Notes under the pieces: generated by a model
What the model saw: the letters and a program-made list of their open reading frames with translations, nothing else
Told to the model about the DNA's origin: nothing
Database searches by the model: none
NCBI GenBank assembly: GCA_964410625.1
Contig: CAYPHY010000012.1
Coordinates: 36,162-100,161 of the forward strand
Direction: 5' to 3'
Source: CAYPHY01 sp964410625
Lineage (GTDB): Bacteria; Chloroflexota; Anaerolineae; Promineifilales; Promineifilaceae
Length of the DNA: 64,000 bases
Shown: positions 15,632 to 24,427 of the stretch, in pieces
Layout of the letters: every line of letters starts with the position of its first letter
Numbering within the stretch: position 1 is the stretch's first letter
Position numbers and translations under genes: made by a program

Positions 15632-18393
15632 TTAATCTACCCTCAAGATAAAAACCCCATTCCGCTGGTAGAGTAGCTCCAATTGCGGGTTGGCAACCAG
15701 CTCCGCCGGGTCGAAGAAGCCGCCCCGCGCCCCCACAAAGAGATGGGTCACGCCCTGCCCGCGCAGCCAGTCGGCCGCCTCCGCCGTTGACCAGTCCACT
15801 ATCGCCGTTGCCCCCTCGTTAAAGTCGCCTACAAAGCGCAACAGCGTTGGATCATAGACGTAATCTACCGGCGGGGTGGTGGTCTGCACCCCCGTCAGCG
15901 GCGTCAGCCACGCGCCCCCATCGTGGCCCGTCCAGGTGTCGCCCAGCCATTGCCAGCTATTGACCGCCACCAGCGCATCCGGCGGCAGGTTCTCGGCCGC
16001 CCACGCCAACGCTGGCAGATCATCGGAGTAAGCCAAAATGGTCGCCTCGTTGAGGATGCCGATCTGCTGGCGAATCCCATACAGCAGCAGTAAGCCAAAC
16101 AGGACTCCCAACGCGATGCCTGCCCCTTGCCGCACCAACAGCGGCAGCCACCGGCCGCGCCATCGTGATAGTTGTTCCGCCAACCACTTCCAGATATGCC
16201 CGGCGACCATCGCCAGGAAAAGCGACTGCGGCACAAAGAGTGTGATCACCATACTGTTGATGTTGATCAACGATGTTTCCGGCAACCCCAACCGCCGCCC
16301 GGCCAGCAAGACGAACAAAGTCGCCACCCAGGCGGCCAGCAGCAGGGGGAACGTCGCCCACCGCCTGCGGACCAGCGCCGCTATAAGCACGATAATAAGG
16401 AGTTCGGCCGTCGCGCCGATGAAATAACGCTCCCAGCCAACGGTGATGTAGCCGGTGGGAAATTCATTGTAATTGGCGATGGAATGTTGCACCGCTTGTG
16501 CCGGAGTCGTCGTCCGCACCAGTTCAATCAGCCGCGGCAAGATGAGAATTAACCCCAGTCCGCCGGATAAGAGCAAGGGTAGCCAGCGACGACACACCAG
16601 GGCAAATAAGCCAACCAGCACGGCAAAGGGTAGATAGAAGAGGAAGACGCGAAAGTGGAGCAGAAATAGTCCCGCCGCCAATATCCCCACCAGCAGCCAG
16701 ACCCGCTTTTGCCCGCGAATCAGCAACCAGGTGAGGGCGATTAATACAGGCAGCAGCAACACGGCCGTCAACTGCGTCATGCGCCCCCAGGTGGCATAGT
16801 AGGCGGGAAAGAAGAGGGGCAGCGCCACCAGGAACGCCGCCAACAGGGCAGGCCCCCGGCGGCGCATCAGCAACCAGGTCGCGGCGTAGACCGTCAGGGG
16901 AGTTAACCCGTTGAGCAATTGCCCCAAGACCAACAGCAGGCGGGGCAACGGCCAGCCGGTCATCAGCGATAGGCTGGCGGCCAATGAGTGGAAGCCATAA
17001 TGGTAGGCGAAACGGCCGACCGCCAAATANNNNNNNNNNNNNNNNNNNNNNNNNNNNNNNNNNNNNNNNNNNNNNNNNNNNNNNNNNNNNNNNNNNNNNN
17101 NNNNNNNNNNNNNNNNNNNNNNNNNNNNNTGGCGGCCAATGAGTGGAAGCCATAATGGTAGGCGAAACGGCCGACCGCCAAATAGGGTTCATAACTCTGC
17201 GGCGTCTGCCCACTCTCAACCATCACGGCGGTGATCAGCCCATGGCGACTGCTATCTACCCAGGGAGGAAAGCTCAGATCGCGCACGGCCGCCAACCGCA
17301 CGACCAATGCCAGGAGTAGCAGGAGGATAAGGGGGAGGTGCTCACGCAAAGACGCAAAGGGCGCAAAGTTTCTTTTCGTGTTATTCGTGCCATTCGTGTC
17401 AAAATGTTTAAGTCCTAACCAATACACCAATACACCACTATACCCCAGCCCCACAACCAACCATAAACTCCACCCCACCCACCGGCCGCCCACCACCGTC
17501 CACCACTGCCAGAGCAACGGCCAGAGGGTGATGCCGAGGGCGAGTGATACACCAAGCCAGGCGGCCGCGTCCCATCGTGCCGGGCGGATGAGCAGCAAGA
17601 GAAGGAGGCCAGGAAGGGGCAGAAAGAAGAGGGCGACCAGCAACAGCCACCCTTCTTGCACGAGGGTAGCAGCCACGCTTGACAGCACATCAGACCACAA
17701 CAGCCGGTAACGGGTGGTAAAGCGCAGCGTTTGCCCCCCACCTTCCGCTAGCTCGCCGTTGACCAGCAGTTGCCCCTCCTGGTACACCGACGGCCGGTAG
17801 CCCCATAGTGATAACTGGCTTTCCGCGCTGCCCTGTACCTGGAGCATATAGGGGTGACCGGCGGAATGAGGCTGGGGCGGAAAGCGCAGGGTGATTACCT
17901 GGTTGTGGTCGGTATTCTGTGCCGCGACCGTTTGTTCCGCCACCACGCGCCCCTGCTCATCGCGCAGTTGCAACATCAGGCGGCCGTCCCCCTTTTCCTC
18001 CCCGTCGCCATAGACCACCGCCATTAGCTCCACTTCGGCCAGACCGTTGTGGCGGGGGATGAAAGTTTGTTCGGCCGTTGTTTCCCCCTCAATTGGTGGC
18101 AAGGCGACGTTCAAACGTCCCTGCGTCAGGTCTACCTCAACCACCGGCCCGCAAACGGCCGCCCAGGGACAATCCCGCACCGCCACCACGCCAACGACAA
18201 CAACCACGAGGACGACGGCCGCCAACAGAAAGGAGAGCCAGGGAAACGACAGCGGGCGGGTTATCGGCCGTGCTTGTTCCATCGCGTCTTGCGTGTCCAG
18301 TGTGTCTATCACATCCGGCGTATCCATTGCCTCCATGACGGCCGATGATACAACAAAAAACCGATTGGCGGGCAATTGTTCACGGTTGATCAA
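15632..18393 (-). CDS. Large polytopic membrane protein (GT-C/DUF6541-like), split by an assembly gap
   Basis: Interrupted at 17030-17129 by Ns, but the 55 bp on each side of the gap are identical. Joining the two copies removes exactly 155 bp and gives one continuous 868-aa protein (both pieces share AVGRFAYHYGFHSLAA). Layout: cytoplasmic N-terminus, one helix (LLAAVVLVVVVVGVV), a 160-residue extracytoplasmic beta-rich domain, then about twelve helices with the GT-C-like acidic loop DSSRHGLITAVMVESG, and a soluble C-terminal segment. Residues 316-351 contain two dispersed repeats read in frame (TNGTNNTKRNFAPFASL). It resembles lipid-linked sugar mannosyltransferase/DUF6541 proteins. The specific role is unknown. 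ATG 18336 is an alternative start. Confidence 0.75.
17030..17129. other. 100-N scaffold gap flanked by a 55-bp duplication
   Basis: The 55 bp at 16975-17029 and 17130-17184 are identical and end/begin exactly at the Ns. This is the signature of two contigs that overlap by k=55 and were padded instead of merged. No real sequence is missing. Confidence 0.95.
17341..17446. repeat. Two dispersed repeats inside the membrane-protein gene
   Basis: CGCAAAGACGCAAAGGGCGC plus a TTCGTGxCATTCGTG tract (17341-17405), then ACCAATACACCAATACACC (17417-17446). The 26 bp at 17375-17400 recur exactly, inverted, at 22037-22062. All are translated in frame within the ORF. Confidence 0.85.
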
Positions 18394-18491
18394 ACAATTT
18401 GCCTGGCAATCGGCCGAACTACGTACAAATCTTAATGTTGTTTGTAAGGTGTTTTAACTATATTAAGAAATGACGGACTTCCCTCCTTGCA

Positions 18492-18550
18492 GTGGCGTCG
18501 CGACCACGAATTTGTCCCTCCTTCCTTCTCCCCCCTAATCGCGACGCCAC
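18492..18550. repeat. 11-bp inverted repeat in the 313-bp spacer before the tRNA
   Basis: Arms GTGGCGTCGCG (18492-18502) and CGCGACGCCAC (18540-18550) flank 37 bp of C/T-rich sequence. The spacer 18394-18706 has no supportable ORF. The rest is dispersed repeat. Confidence 0.6.
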
Positions 18551-18570
18551 CTTCTTTTCCCCTGAGAAGT

Positions 18571-18705
18571 GTTACGCAGATGATGCGGATAACACGCTGA
18601 TTACGCGGATTTCTCAAATTTAGGCTTTATTTATAGAGCTTCGTGGGTAGCAGGTAGCAATCAGCAAGACTGCTTACTGCCCACTGACAACTCCCCACTA
18701 TCCTT
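18571..18705. repeat. CGCAGATGATGCGGAT tract followed by a GCAGTAAGCAG tract
   Basis: 18571-18615 belongs to the CTGCGT/ATCTGCG family. 18641-18705 carries the heptameric GTAGCAGGTAGCA and CTGCTTACTGCCCACTG families. They lie downstream of the minus-strand tRNA. Confidence 0.75.
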
Positions 18706-18706
18706 G

Positions 18707-18778
18707 TGGTGCTAGTTGGATTTGAACCAACGACCTAGGGCTTATGAGTCCCCCGCTCTACCACTGAGCTATAGCACC
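18707..18778 (-). tRNA. tRNA with CAT anticodon (elongator Met, or Ile2)
   Basis: 72 nt, full cloverleaf on the minus strand: acceptor GGTGCTA/TAGCACC, D-arm GCTC-AGTGGTA-GAGC, anticodon loop CTCATAA, T-arm GTTGG-TTCAAAT-CCAAC, discriminator A, CCA not encoded. The paired first position G1-C72 excludes initiator tRNA. CAT could read AUG (Met) or, after lysidine modification, AUA (Ile). The overall sequence is nearer to elongator Met. The closing pair 31-39 is an A/G mismatch. Confidence 0.92.
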
Positions 18779-18790
18779 ATACAGAGCGAA

Positions 18791-18819
18791 ATTATACTGA
18801 ATTTCACCCTTTTTGCCAA
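18791..18819 (-). promoter_or_regulatory. Sigma70 promoter of the tRNA gene
   Basis: Minus strand: TTGGCA (18819-18814), 17-nt spacer, perfect TATAAT (18796-18791). Predicted transcription start lies near 18784, about six bases before the mature tRNA 5' end. Confidence 0.75.
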
Positions 18820-18853
18820 CTGCGAATTGAAAAATCCAAGAACCTACAAGAGC

Positions 18854-19042
18854 CTATAATACAAGAAATCCCATCAGCGCGGCTACGCCCAGACCCAATA
18901 GAAAAACAATGAAGAACAGGACTGCTACAAGCATTCGGGTCTGTGGGTTCAGGTGCTTAAAATTGTGCAACATCTTACTTGCCTCCAGATCAGGATCATC
19001 AAAGGCGGCCGATTGCGCCTCATCAACCTTTACGCGATGCAA
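18854..19042 (-). CDS. Small single-helix membrane protein next to the M50 protease
   Basis: 62 aa: an acidic/hydrophilic N-terminus, KMLHNFKHLNPQTRML, and one C-terminal helix AVLFFIVFLLGLGVAALMGFLVL. It starts 20 bp after the M50 protease gene on the same strand. No family is recognised. The arrangement with the protease suggests a partner or substrate, which is inference. Confidence is limited by its size. Confidence 0.5.
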   Translation of the reverse strand: MHRVKVDEAQSAAFDDPDLEASKMLHNFKHLNPQTRMLVAVLFFIVFLLGLGVAALMGFLVL

Positions 19043-19062
19043 GCGAAAAAGTCGTAATGCGC

Positions 19063-20190
19063 TTAGGGAAGCACCTGCATCAGCGGGATGGGAACAAAGA
19101 CCAGGAAGAAGAGAATGAGGGTGAAGATAGCGATAGCCCGGCGAGTTGGATCAAGTGGGGTCACATCGTCGAGTGGCTGGGCGTAGTGTCGGCCGAGAAC
19201 AAACAGCAACACAATCCAGATCAACCACGTGGAAGCCGGCGCACCCTGAAAGTAAGAGTAAAGCGAAATTGCTCCCAACGCGATGATCACTGGCCCAAAG
19301 AGCATTCGCACCCGCTTGCCAAACAGCACATAAGCGATATGCCCGCCATCCAGTTGGCCGACGGGGATCAGGTTCAGTCCCGTTACCAACAACCCTACCC
19401 AACCAGCCCAGGCGACCTGGTTGAGGAATACATCCATACCATCGGCCGGCAGCATCCGCCCAAAGACGAGGAACTTCGCCAGCGCATAGAGAATAGAGTT
19501 GCCTTCCAACAAGCCGCCGGGGATGGTCCGCCCCACTTCCGAGGTCGCCAGACCGTAGAGCAAAATGGGAATAGCAAAGACCAGACCGGCCAACGGCCCG
19601 GCCGCACCCACATCCAACAACGCCCGGCGGTTCTTGACCGGCGCTTTCAGGCGAATAAACGCGCCCATCGTGCCGATGATCGAGAGTGGCATGGGAATGA
19701 AATAAGGTAGACTAACCGGCACGTTGTGGTAGCGGGCGGCGAAGTAGTGACCCAATTCATGGGCGCCGAGGATCAACAAAATGCTGAGGCTAAACGGCCA
19801 GCCGCGCCAAAGCTGCCACACCTGCTCGGCCGACTCCGCCCCATAAGACGAACCAACAAACAAAGTCGAAAGCACCGTCAGCAGGAACAAAACGAGGTTC
19901 ACCAGCCAGTTGCTGTCCGGAGGATTAAAGACGCCGGGCATGGCGATCAACGCCGTGCGTCCCTCCTCCTGGCGCACCAGCGGGGTAAAGCCGTGCAGTT
20001 CAAAGCGGCGGCGTAGATCATCAAACAGATCGGCCGCGTCGCGCAAAAAACGGCCGCGAAACCGCACATACCCTTGTTGGGGCATGTCAAAGGTCGTATC
20101 GCTGACCGCAAACAGCCCGTCCAGCGATTGGCGCAACGCCTCGACCTGTTCCGGCAGAACAGGAGGGATAACCGGCAGATCGCGCATCAT
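19063..20190 (-). CDS. Site-2 protease family (M50) membrane metalloprotease
   Basis: 375 aa. The zinc motif HELGH lies at 144-148 in a membrane helix (LILGAHELGHYFAARYH), and the third-ligand motif GQLDGGH near 280. A cytoplasmic N-terminal domain of about 95 residues contains a hydrophobic helix-poor region (RFRGRFLRDAADLFDDLRRRF) that resembles the plant-chloroplast EGY/Chloroflexota S2P branch. It cleaves membrane-embedded substrates, often regulators. The start ATG follows the TAA of the preceding gene directly, so translation is coupled. About six helices are predicted. Confidence 0.9.
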   Translation of the reverse strand: MMRDLPVIPPVLPEQVEALRQSLDGLFAVSDTTFDMPQQGYVRFRGRFLRDAADLFDDLRRRFELHGFTPLVRQEEGRTALIAMPGVFNPPDSNWLVNLVLFLLTVLSTLFVGSSYGAESAEQVWQLWRGWPFSLSILLILGAHELGHYFAARYHNVPVSLPYFIPMPLSIIGTMGAFIRLKAPVKNRRALLDVGAAGPLAGLVFAIPILLYGLATSEVGRTIPGGLLEGNSILYALAKFLVFGRMLPADGMDVFLNQVAWAGWVGLLVTGLNLIPVGQLDGGHIAYVLFGKRVRMLFGPVIIALGAISLYSYFQGAPASTWLIWIVLLFVLGRHYAQPLDDVTPLDPTRRAIAIFTLILFFLVFVPIPLMQVLP

Positions 20191-20448
20191 TTATTCAGCT
20201 TGCTCTTGGGTAGCGGCCGTGTCGCTGTTGGCTGCTTCAACGGCCGCTTCGTCCTTATCGCCCCAACTGACAATCCAGATACAAGCACCAGCGACGAGCG
20301 TGGTGATCACCACCAGCCAAAACCACTGGCTTGCTTCCAACCCCACATCCCGCGCCTCAAAGACAAGGATGAGATTCATCCCCAACGCCAGGACGATCCA
20401 GGCAACGAGGTTTGGATGGCTTAAAACCCAATTTTTTATTCCTTGCAT
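20191..20448 (-). CDS. Two-helix small membrane protein, coupled to the M50 protease
   Basis: 85 aa. Helices VAWIVLALGMNLILVFEA and WFWLVVITTLVAGACIWIVSW, then an acidic Ala-rich tail DKDEAAVEAANSDTAATQEQ. Its stop TAA is immediately followed by the ATG of the protease gene, a tight operon arrangement. No known domain. Function unknown. Confidence 0.7.
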   Translation of the reverse strand: MQGIKNWVLSHPNLVAWIVLALGMNLILVFEARDVGLEASQWFWLVVITTLVAGACIWIVSWGDKDEAAVEAANSDTAATQEQAE

Positions 20449-20560
20449 TATTCATCCAGCCTAATCATACAGATAGTGTTCTAACTATACTTTGCCCCTC
20501 GCGCTTTGCCCACCTAACTCTATGGTTCGATCCTCTTTTCTAAGGCGGCCGTTCGCAGCT

Positions 20561-21271
20561 TTACTCGTAAAACGCTGGCGCTTTTTTAAGTGTTTTCCAC
20601 TGCTCCGTTTCATGACCGAAAATCACCAGCCCGATATGCTCCTGTTCGACCAGATCAAGCAGTTTAATCGTGCTGGCGCGGATCGCTTCGGCGTCCGGGT
20701 TGCTATCGTCGTCCTGCTCGTCACGGGTAAAGCCCTCGGCGAAGGGGACAGCGTCAACCGTTAATAAAACCACTCCCGTTTTGGGCAGCCGCACCAATAC
20801 CGATTGATGTCCCGGCACATGCCCGCTGGTCTCAATCAGCTCCAGCCCTGGCAGCAGTTCCGTGTCCCCGTCCACTAGCCGAATGCGCTCCATTGGCTGG
20901 TCCCATTGGTCTCGAATAGCAGCATAACGTGGGTTGGTCGCCGCATCCAGATGATGCACACGCTGAACCACATATTGCGCCCTAGTGAATGCCGCGTGTC
21001 TTCCAGCATGGTCGAGATCATAATGCGTCGAAATGACTGTATCAATATCGTCAGGTTTTAAGCCAATACTCGCCAATTGCTCGATAACGTCCTGCCCATT
21101 CTCGAAATCCGACTCTTCTTCCGGGATGATCTCCGGTAAGCCGCTATCAATCAAAATATTCTTGCCATCACCCGTTTGCACCAAATAGCACACTATTGGA
21201 ATCTCATAAAGCGGCATAGACCCAACTTCCATCAGATATAAACGCTGCGGAGCATTTTGGTTCATAGTCAT
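20561..21271 (-). CDS. MBL-fold metallo-hydrolase, N-acyl-homoserine-lactonase-like
   Basis: 236 aa. The metallo-beta-lactamase motif is H83-Y-D85-L-D87-H88 (VISTHYDLDHAGRH), the HxDxDH variant common in this AHL-lactonase-annotated subfamily in place of HxHxDH. A later His in ETSGHVPGHQSVL and the Asp in LLTVDAVPF complete the metal site. Substrates range from lactones to other esters and cannot be assigned. The second ATG (21265) has the better ribosome-site spacing (GAGGA). It is monocistronic by position. Confidence 0.85.
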   Translation of the reverse strand: MTMNQNAPQRLYLMEVGSMPLYEIPIVCYLVQTGDGKNILIDSGLPEIIPEEESDFENGQDVIEQLASIGLKPDDIDTVISTHYDLDHAGRHAAFTRAQYVVQRVHHLDAATNPRYAAIRDQWDQPMERIRLVDGDTELLPGLELIETSGHVPGHQSVLVRLPKTGVVLLTVDAVPFAEGFTRDEQDDDSNPDAEAIRASTIKLLDLVEQEHIGLVIFGHETEQWKTLKKAPAFYE

Positions 21272-21413
21272 TTCCTCAGACGTTACGTTTTTAGCAACGA
21301 ATTAACGCGAATTTTCGCAAATTATGGTCCAAAATTCGCAGTCGTTAGCTTAAATTCGATGCAAATACATAAGGTCCATTCCCTATAAAAAGATAGACCA
21401 ACTGGACAGGTCG

Positions 21414-21998
21414 TTACTGCAAACGTGCCCACGCTTCGGCAAATTGTGCTTCGGTGTCGGCCATCAGGCCATCGGTGTTGATCACCACATCGGCGCGGAC
21501 GATCTTGTCCGCCTGGGGGGATTGCGCCTTGATTCGCGCAGCGGCCGTCTCCTCATCCAGCCCCCGGCAAACTCGCAACCGCGCCATTTGCGTCTCTGGC
21601 GAACAGGTCGTCACCCAAATCTGGTCGCACATGTTGACCAATGGCCCCTCTAATAGCTTAATCGCCTCGACGATTGTCACGCTAGCCGAACTGGCCGCCA
21701 CGCGACGGCCGATCTCCGCCCGTGTCTGCGGGTGCAGCAATCCTTCTAGTTGACGCAACGCGGCCGGATCATTAAAGACAATCTGGCCCAGTGCCGCGCG
21801 GTCAATCCGGCCGTCAGCCAGCCGTACTTCTGGCCCGAACGCCGCTTCCACCGCCTCCTGAATGGCCGCGTCCTCGTTAAGCAGTTCGCGCACTACCTTG
21901 TCAGCGTCAATCGTCAATGCCCCGCGTTCGGCCGCCAGCCGCATCACGGCCGACTTCCCCGTCGCGATATTCCCCGTCAGCCCAATGACCACTTTCAT
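21414..21998 (-). CDS. coaE: Dephospho-CoA kinase
   Basis: 194 aa, normal family length. P-loop GNIATGKS at 9-16, then the CoaE signature DADKVVRELL (32-41), the AAFGPEV motif and the lid region TTCSPETQMARLRVCRGLDEETAAARI. It phosphorylates the 3' hydroxyl of dephospho-CoA with ATP, the last step of CoA synthesis in the cytoplasm. The neighbouring genes are unrelated housekeeping functions. The downstream spacer contains a TTCGTG repeat. High confidence. Confidence 0.95.
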   Translation of the reverse strand: MKVVIGLTGNIATGKSAVMRLAAERGALTIDADKVVRELLNEDAAIQEAVEAAFGPEVRLADGRIDRAALGQIVFNDPAALRQLEGLLHPQTRAEIGRRVAASSASVTIVEAIKLLEGPLVNMCDQIWVTTCSPETQMARLRVCRGLDEETAAARIKAQSPQADKIVRADVVINTDGLMADTEAQFAEAWARLQ

Positions 21999-22028
21999 TT
22001 CAACTCATCAAGACTTACGCAGTGACAA

Positions 22029-22107
22029 CATTTTTCGACACGAATGGCACGAATAACACGAAGTTCGCCCTCCATATTCGTGAAATTCGTGTCAAAATGC
22101 GTAAGTC
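22029..22107. repeat. CGACACGAATGGCACGAAT repeat with internal inverted symmetry
   Basis: Upstream of coaE, between it and the next gene. Contains the exact 26-bp copy (22037-22062) also found inverted inside the membrane-protein gene at 17375-17400. A second half ATTCGTGAAATTCGTGTCAAAATG is the complement-like arm, so the tract can fold. Confidence 0.85.
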
Positions 22108-22130
22108 CTACTCATAAAAATAGACAGTTG

Positions 22131-22157
22131 GCAATTGTCAATTATCAATTGTCAATT
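22131..22157. repeat. CAATTGTCAATTATCAATTG repeat overlapping a stop codon
   Basis: 7-bp units CAATTGT/CAATTAT. The last residues of the ABC-F protein (LTIDN, stop) are encoded inside it. A related ACAATTAACCGTTAACCATT tract lies near 62459. Confidence 0.75.
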
Positions 22158-24255
22158 CGCCATACGCTTCGACTGTTGCTTCCCATTGCCGTAGCAGCTC
22201 TTCCAGTTTCGCTTCGGCCGCGCCATACGCCTCGCTCAGCCGCTGCACCTCTTCAAAATCCTGAGATTGGGTCGCTGCTTGCAATGCGGCGGTAATCTCG
22301 GCCAGTGATGCTTCGGCTTTGGCGACGGCCGCTTCCATTGCCGCCACCTCCTCCGCCCGTCGCCGCTGCTCATTCTTACTCAGCTTACTGCTCTTACTCT
22401 CCACTCTCTCAATCTCCAATCTCCCAATCTCTAATCTCTCACTCTCAAGTCTCTCACTCTCCTCTTTGTTCCTCTGCGCTAAATACTCCTGATAAGGCCC
22501 ATTAAAGACCACCAGGCGACTTCTCCCATCCTCGTCCCGCTGCAAGTCCCAAATTTGCGTCGCCAGCCGGTCTACCAGATAACGATCATGGGAGACAAGC
22601 AGGATCGTGCCGTCAAACTGTTCCAACGCTGCCTGTAGCTCCTCTTGGGACGGGATGTCGAGATGGTTGGTCGGCTCGTCGAGCAAGAGGAAGTTGGCAT
22701 TTTCCAGGACGAGGATCGCCAACGCCAATCGGCTCCGTTCGCCGCCGCTGAGCGTTCGCACCTGGCTAAACACATCGTCGCCACGAAAGAGAAAGCGGCC
22801 GAGATAGTTGCGGGCTTCGCTGATCGTCATCTCCTTATGGCGCAGCAGTTCATCCAGCACGGTGTTTTCCGGCCGTAACGCCTCCTGGGTCTGGGCGAAG
22901 TAACCGATCTTCAAGCTGGCCCCCAGTTCGATTTCGCCCCTCAGCGGCGGCAACTGGCCTAATGCCGTGCGCAGGAAAGTGGTCTTGCCCGTCCCGTTGG
23001 GGCCAATCAACGCCGCACACTCCAGGCGCAGCAACTCGATGGGGCCGGTGGTGAACAGCGAATGGCCGGGGAAACCGATCTCCACGCCGCGCGTACGCAA
23101 GACGATGTTGCCGCTGCGGTGCGAGGCATGGAGGCGGACATTGAGCGACAACGGCCGCAGCGGGGGCTGAATCTCGTTAATCCGCGCGTGCAACTCGGCC
23201 ACGTTGGCCGCCGGTCGCTTCAGATCATATTCGCTGGCTACCCGCGCCCAGCCCTGACTTTGCAGTTGGCCCAGCACCCCCAGCCCACCAGCATGGATCG
23301 CTTCTACCTCTCGCGCCACACGGCTGAGCTTGCCCCAGGCCATTTGCGTGCGCTGGCCGGAGATATTACGGCGAATGAAATCCATCTCCTTCGCCAGCCG
23401 TTCCATCAGCGCGTCATACTCTTGTTGTCGCTTTTCCCAGCGCTCCTGTCGTTGCAGCAAATAGGCGCTGTAATTGCCGCGATACGTTTCCATTCCGGCG
23501 CGGCTCATCTCCCAAACGGTGTTGGCGACCTTATCAAGGAAGTAGCGATCATGGCTGACGGCCAGCACCGCCCCTGGCCAGGCGTTGAGCGTGTTTTCCA
23601 ACCACTCAATCGCCTGTACATCCAGGTGGTTGGTCGGCTCGTCAAGGATCAGCAGGTCGGGGGACTCAAGCAGCAAACGGGCCAGCAAGGCACGTGTCTT
23701 TTGTCCGCCGCTTAGCTGGGTCAACGGTTGCTCCCAGGATGACGGCCGAAAGCCCAGCCCAGTCAACACCTGCTGGATGCGAACATCATATTCATACCCT
23801 CCGGCCAGCTCAAACTCCAACTGTAGACGACTGTAAGCCGATAGCAACTCCTCGGCTTCCATCGCCGCTGAGCCATTCGCGCCACTGCCGTTGGTCGGCC
23901 GTTGGTCAGCCAACCCCGCAGCCATCGCCGCTTCCATCTCCCGTAGCTGCGCCTCCATCTGGCGCACCTCGGCAAAGACGGTCAGCATCTCTTCATAGAC
24001 GGAGTGGTCGCGGCCGATGAAGGCGTCGGCCGATTCTTGCGAGAGATAGCCAACCCGCGTCCCCCGTGCAATATGGACGCTGCCGGTAGAGGGCTGCGTA
24101 TGCCCGGCAAGGATGTGCAGCAGCGTCGTCTTGCCGATCCCATTCGGCCCGACCAGCCCCGCCTTGCCGTCATGCGGCAGGCTGACGCTAACGCCGCTGA
24201 ACACGTCAAAATCGCCAAACGATTGGCTAACATTCGATGCCGTCAAAATAGCCAT
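22138..24255 (-). CDS. ABC-F family ATPase (ribosome-associated)
   Basis: 705 aa with two nucleotide-binding domains and no membrane part. First domain: Walker A GPNGIGKTT at 36-44, signature LSGGQKTRALLARLL near 185, Walker B LLILDEPTNHLD. Second domain: GPNGTGKTT near 415, signature LSGGERSRLALAILVL near 500, LLLDEPTNHLD. ABC-F proteins bind the ribosome E site, so a translation factor or resistance role fits. Residues 598-620 (ESERLESERLEIGRLEIE) are encoded by a CCAATCTC tandem repeat in the linker before the C-terminal coiled coil, and the stop lies in another repeat. Closest in style to Uup/YheS-like groups. Confidence 0.9.
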   Translation of the reverse strand: MAILTASNVSQSFGDFDVFSGVSVSLPHDGKAGLVGPNGIGKTTLLHILAGHTQPSTGSVHIARGTRVGYLSQESADAFIGRDHSVYEEMLTVFAEVRQMEAQLREMEAAMAAGLADQRPTNGSGANGSAAMEAEELLSAYSRLQLEFELAGGYEYDVRIQQVLTGLGFRPSSWEQPLTQLSGGQKTRALLARLLLESPDLLILDEPTNHLDVQAIEWLENTLNAWPGAVLAVSHDRYFLDKVANTVWEMSRAGMETYRGNYSAYLLQRQERWEKRQQEYDALMERLAKEMDFIRRNISGQRTQMAWGKLSRVAREVEAIHAGGLGVLGQLQSQGWARVASEYDLKRPAANVAELHARINEIQPPLRPLSLNVRLHASHRSGNIVLRTRGVEIGFPGHSLFTTGPIELLRLECAALIGPNGTGKTTFLRTALGQLPPLRGEIELGASLKIGYFAQTQEALRPENTVLDELLRHKEMTISEARNYLGRFLFRGDDVFSQVRTLSGGERSRLALAILVLENANFLLLDEPTNHLDIPSQEELQAALEQFDGTILLVSHDRYLVDRLATQIWDLQRDEDGRSRLVVFNGPYQEYLAQRNKEESERLESERLEIGRLEIERVESKSSKLSKNEQRRRAEEVAAMEAAVAKAEASLAEITAALQAATQSQDFEEVQRLSEAYGAAEAKLEELLRQWEATVEAYGELTIDN
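22396..22462. repeat. CTCTCAATCTCCAATCTCC tandem repeat inside the ABC-F gene
   Basis: 7-8 bp units of the GGAGATTGG family, in frame, encoding a charged helix-like stretch rich in Glu, Arg and Leu. Confidence 0.85.
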
Positions 24256-24269
24256 GGGGCTATTATAGC

Positions 24270-24427
24270 GAGAGTTTTAGAGAATGGAGAATTAGAGACT
24301 AGGAGACTGAGAGATTGGGAGATTAGAGATTGGAGATTTGGTGGCAAGTGGCAAGTGGCAAAACCTTTTTACCTGCCACCTGCCACCTGCTACAGATTAT
24401 TTACTGCTTACCGCCTACCGCCCACTT
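24270..24427. repeat. Composite repeat spacer of three families
   Basis: 24270-24340: GAGACT/GAGATTGG units. 24341-24394: GGCAAGTGGCAAGTGGC and its complement CCACCTGCCACCTGCC, able to fold. 24403-24427: ACTGCTTACCGCCTACCGCC. Runs into the stop codon of the minus-strand O-antigen ligase-like gene. Confidence 0.85.
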
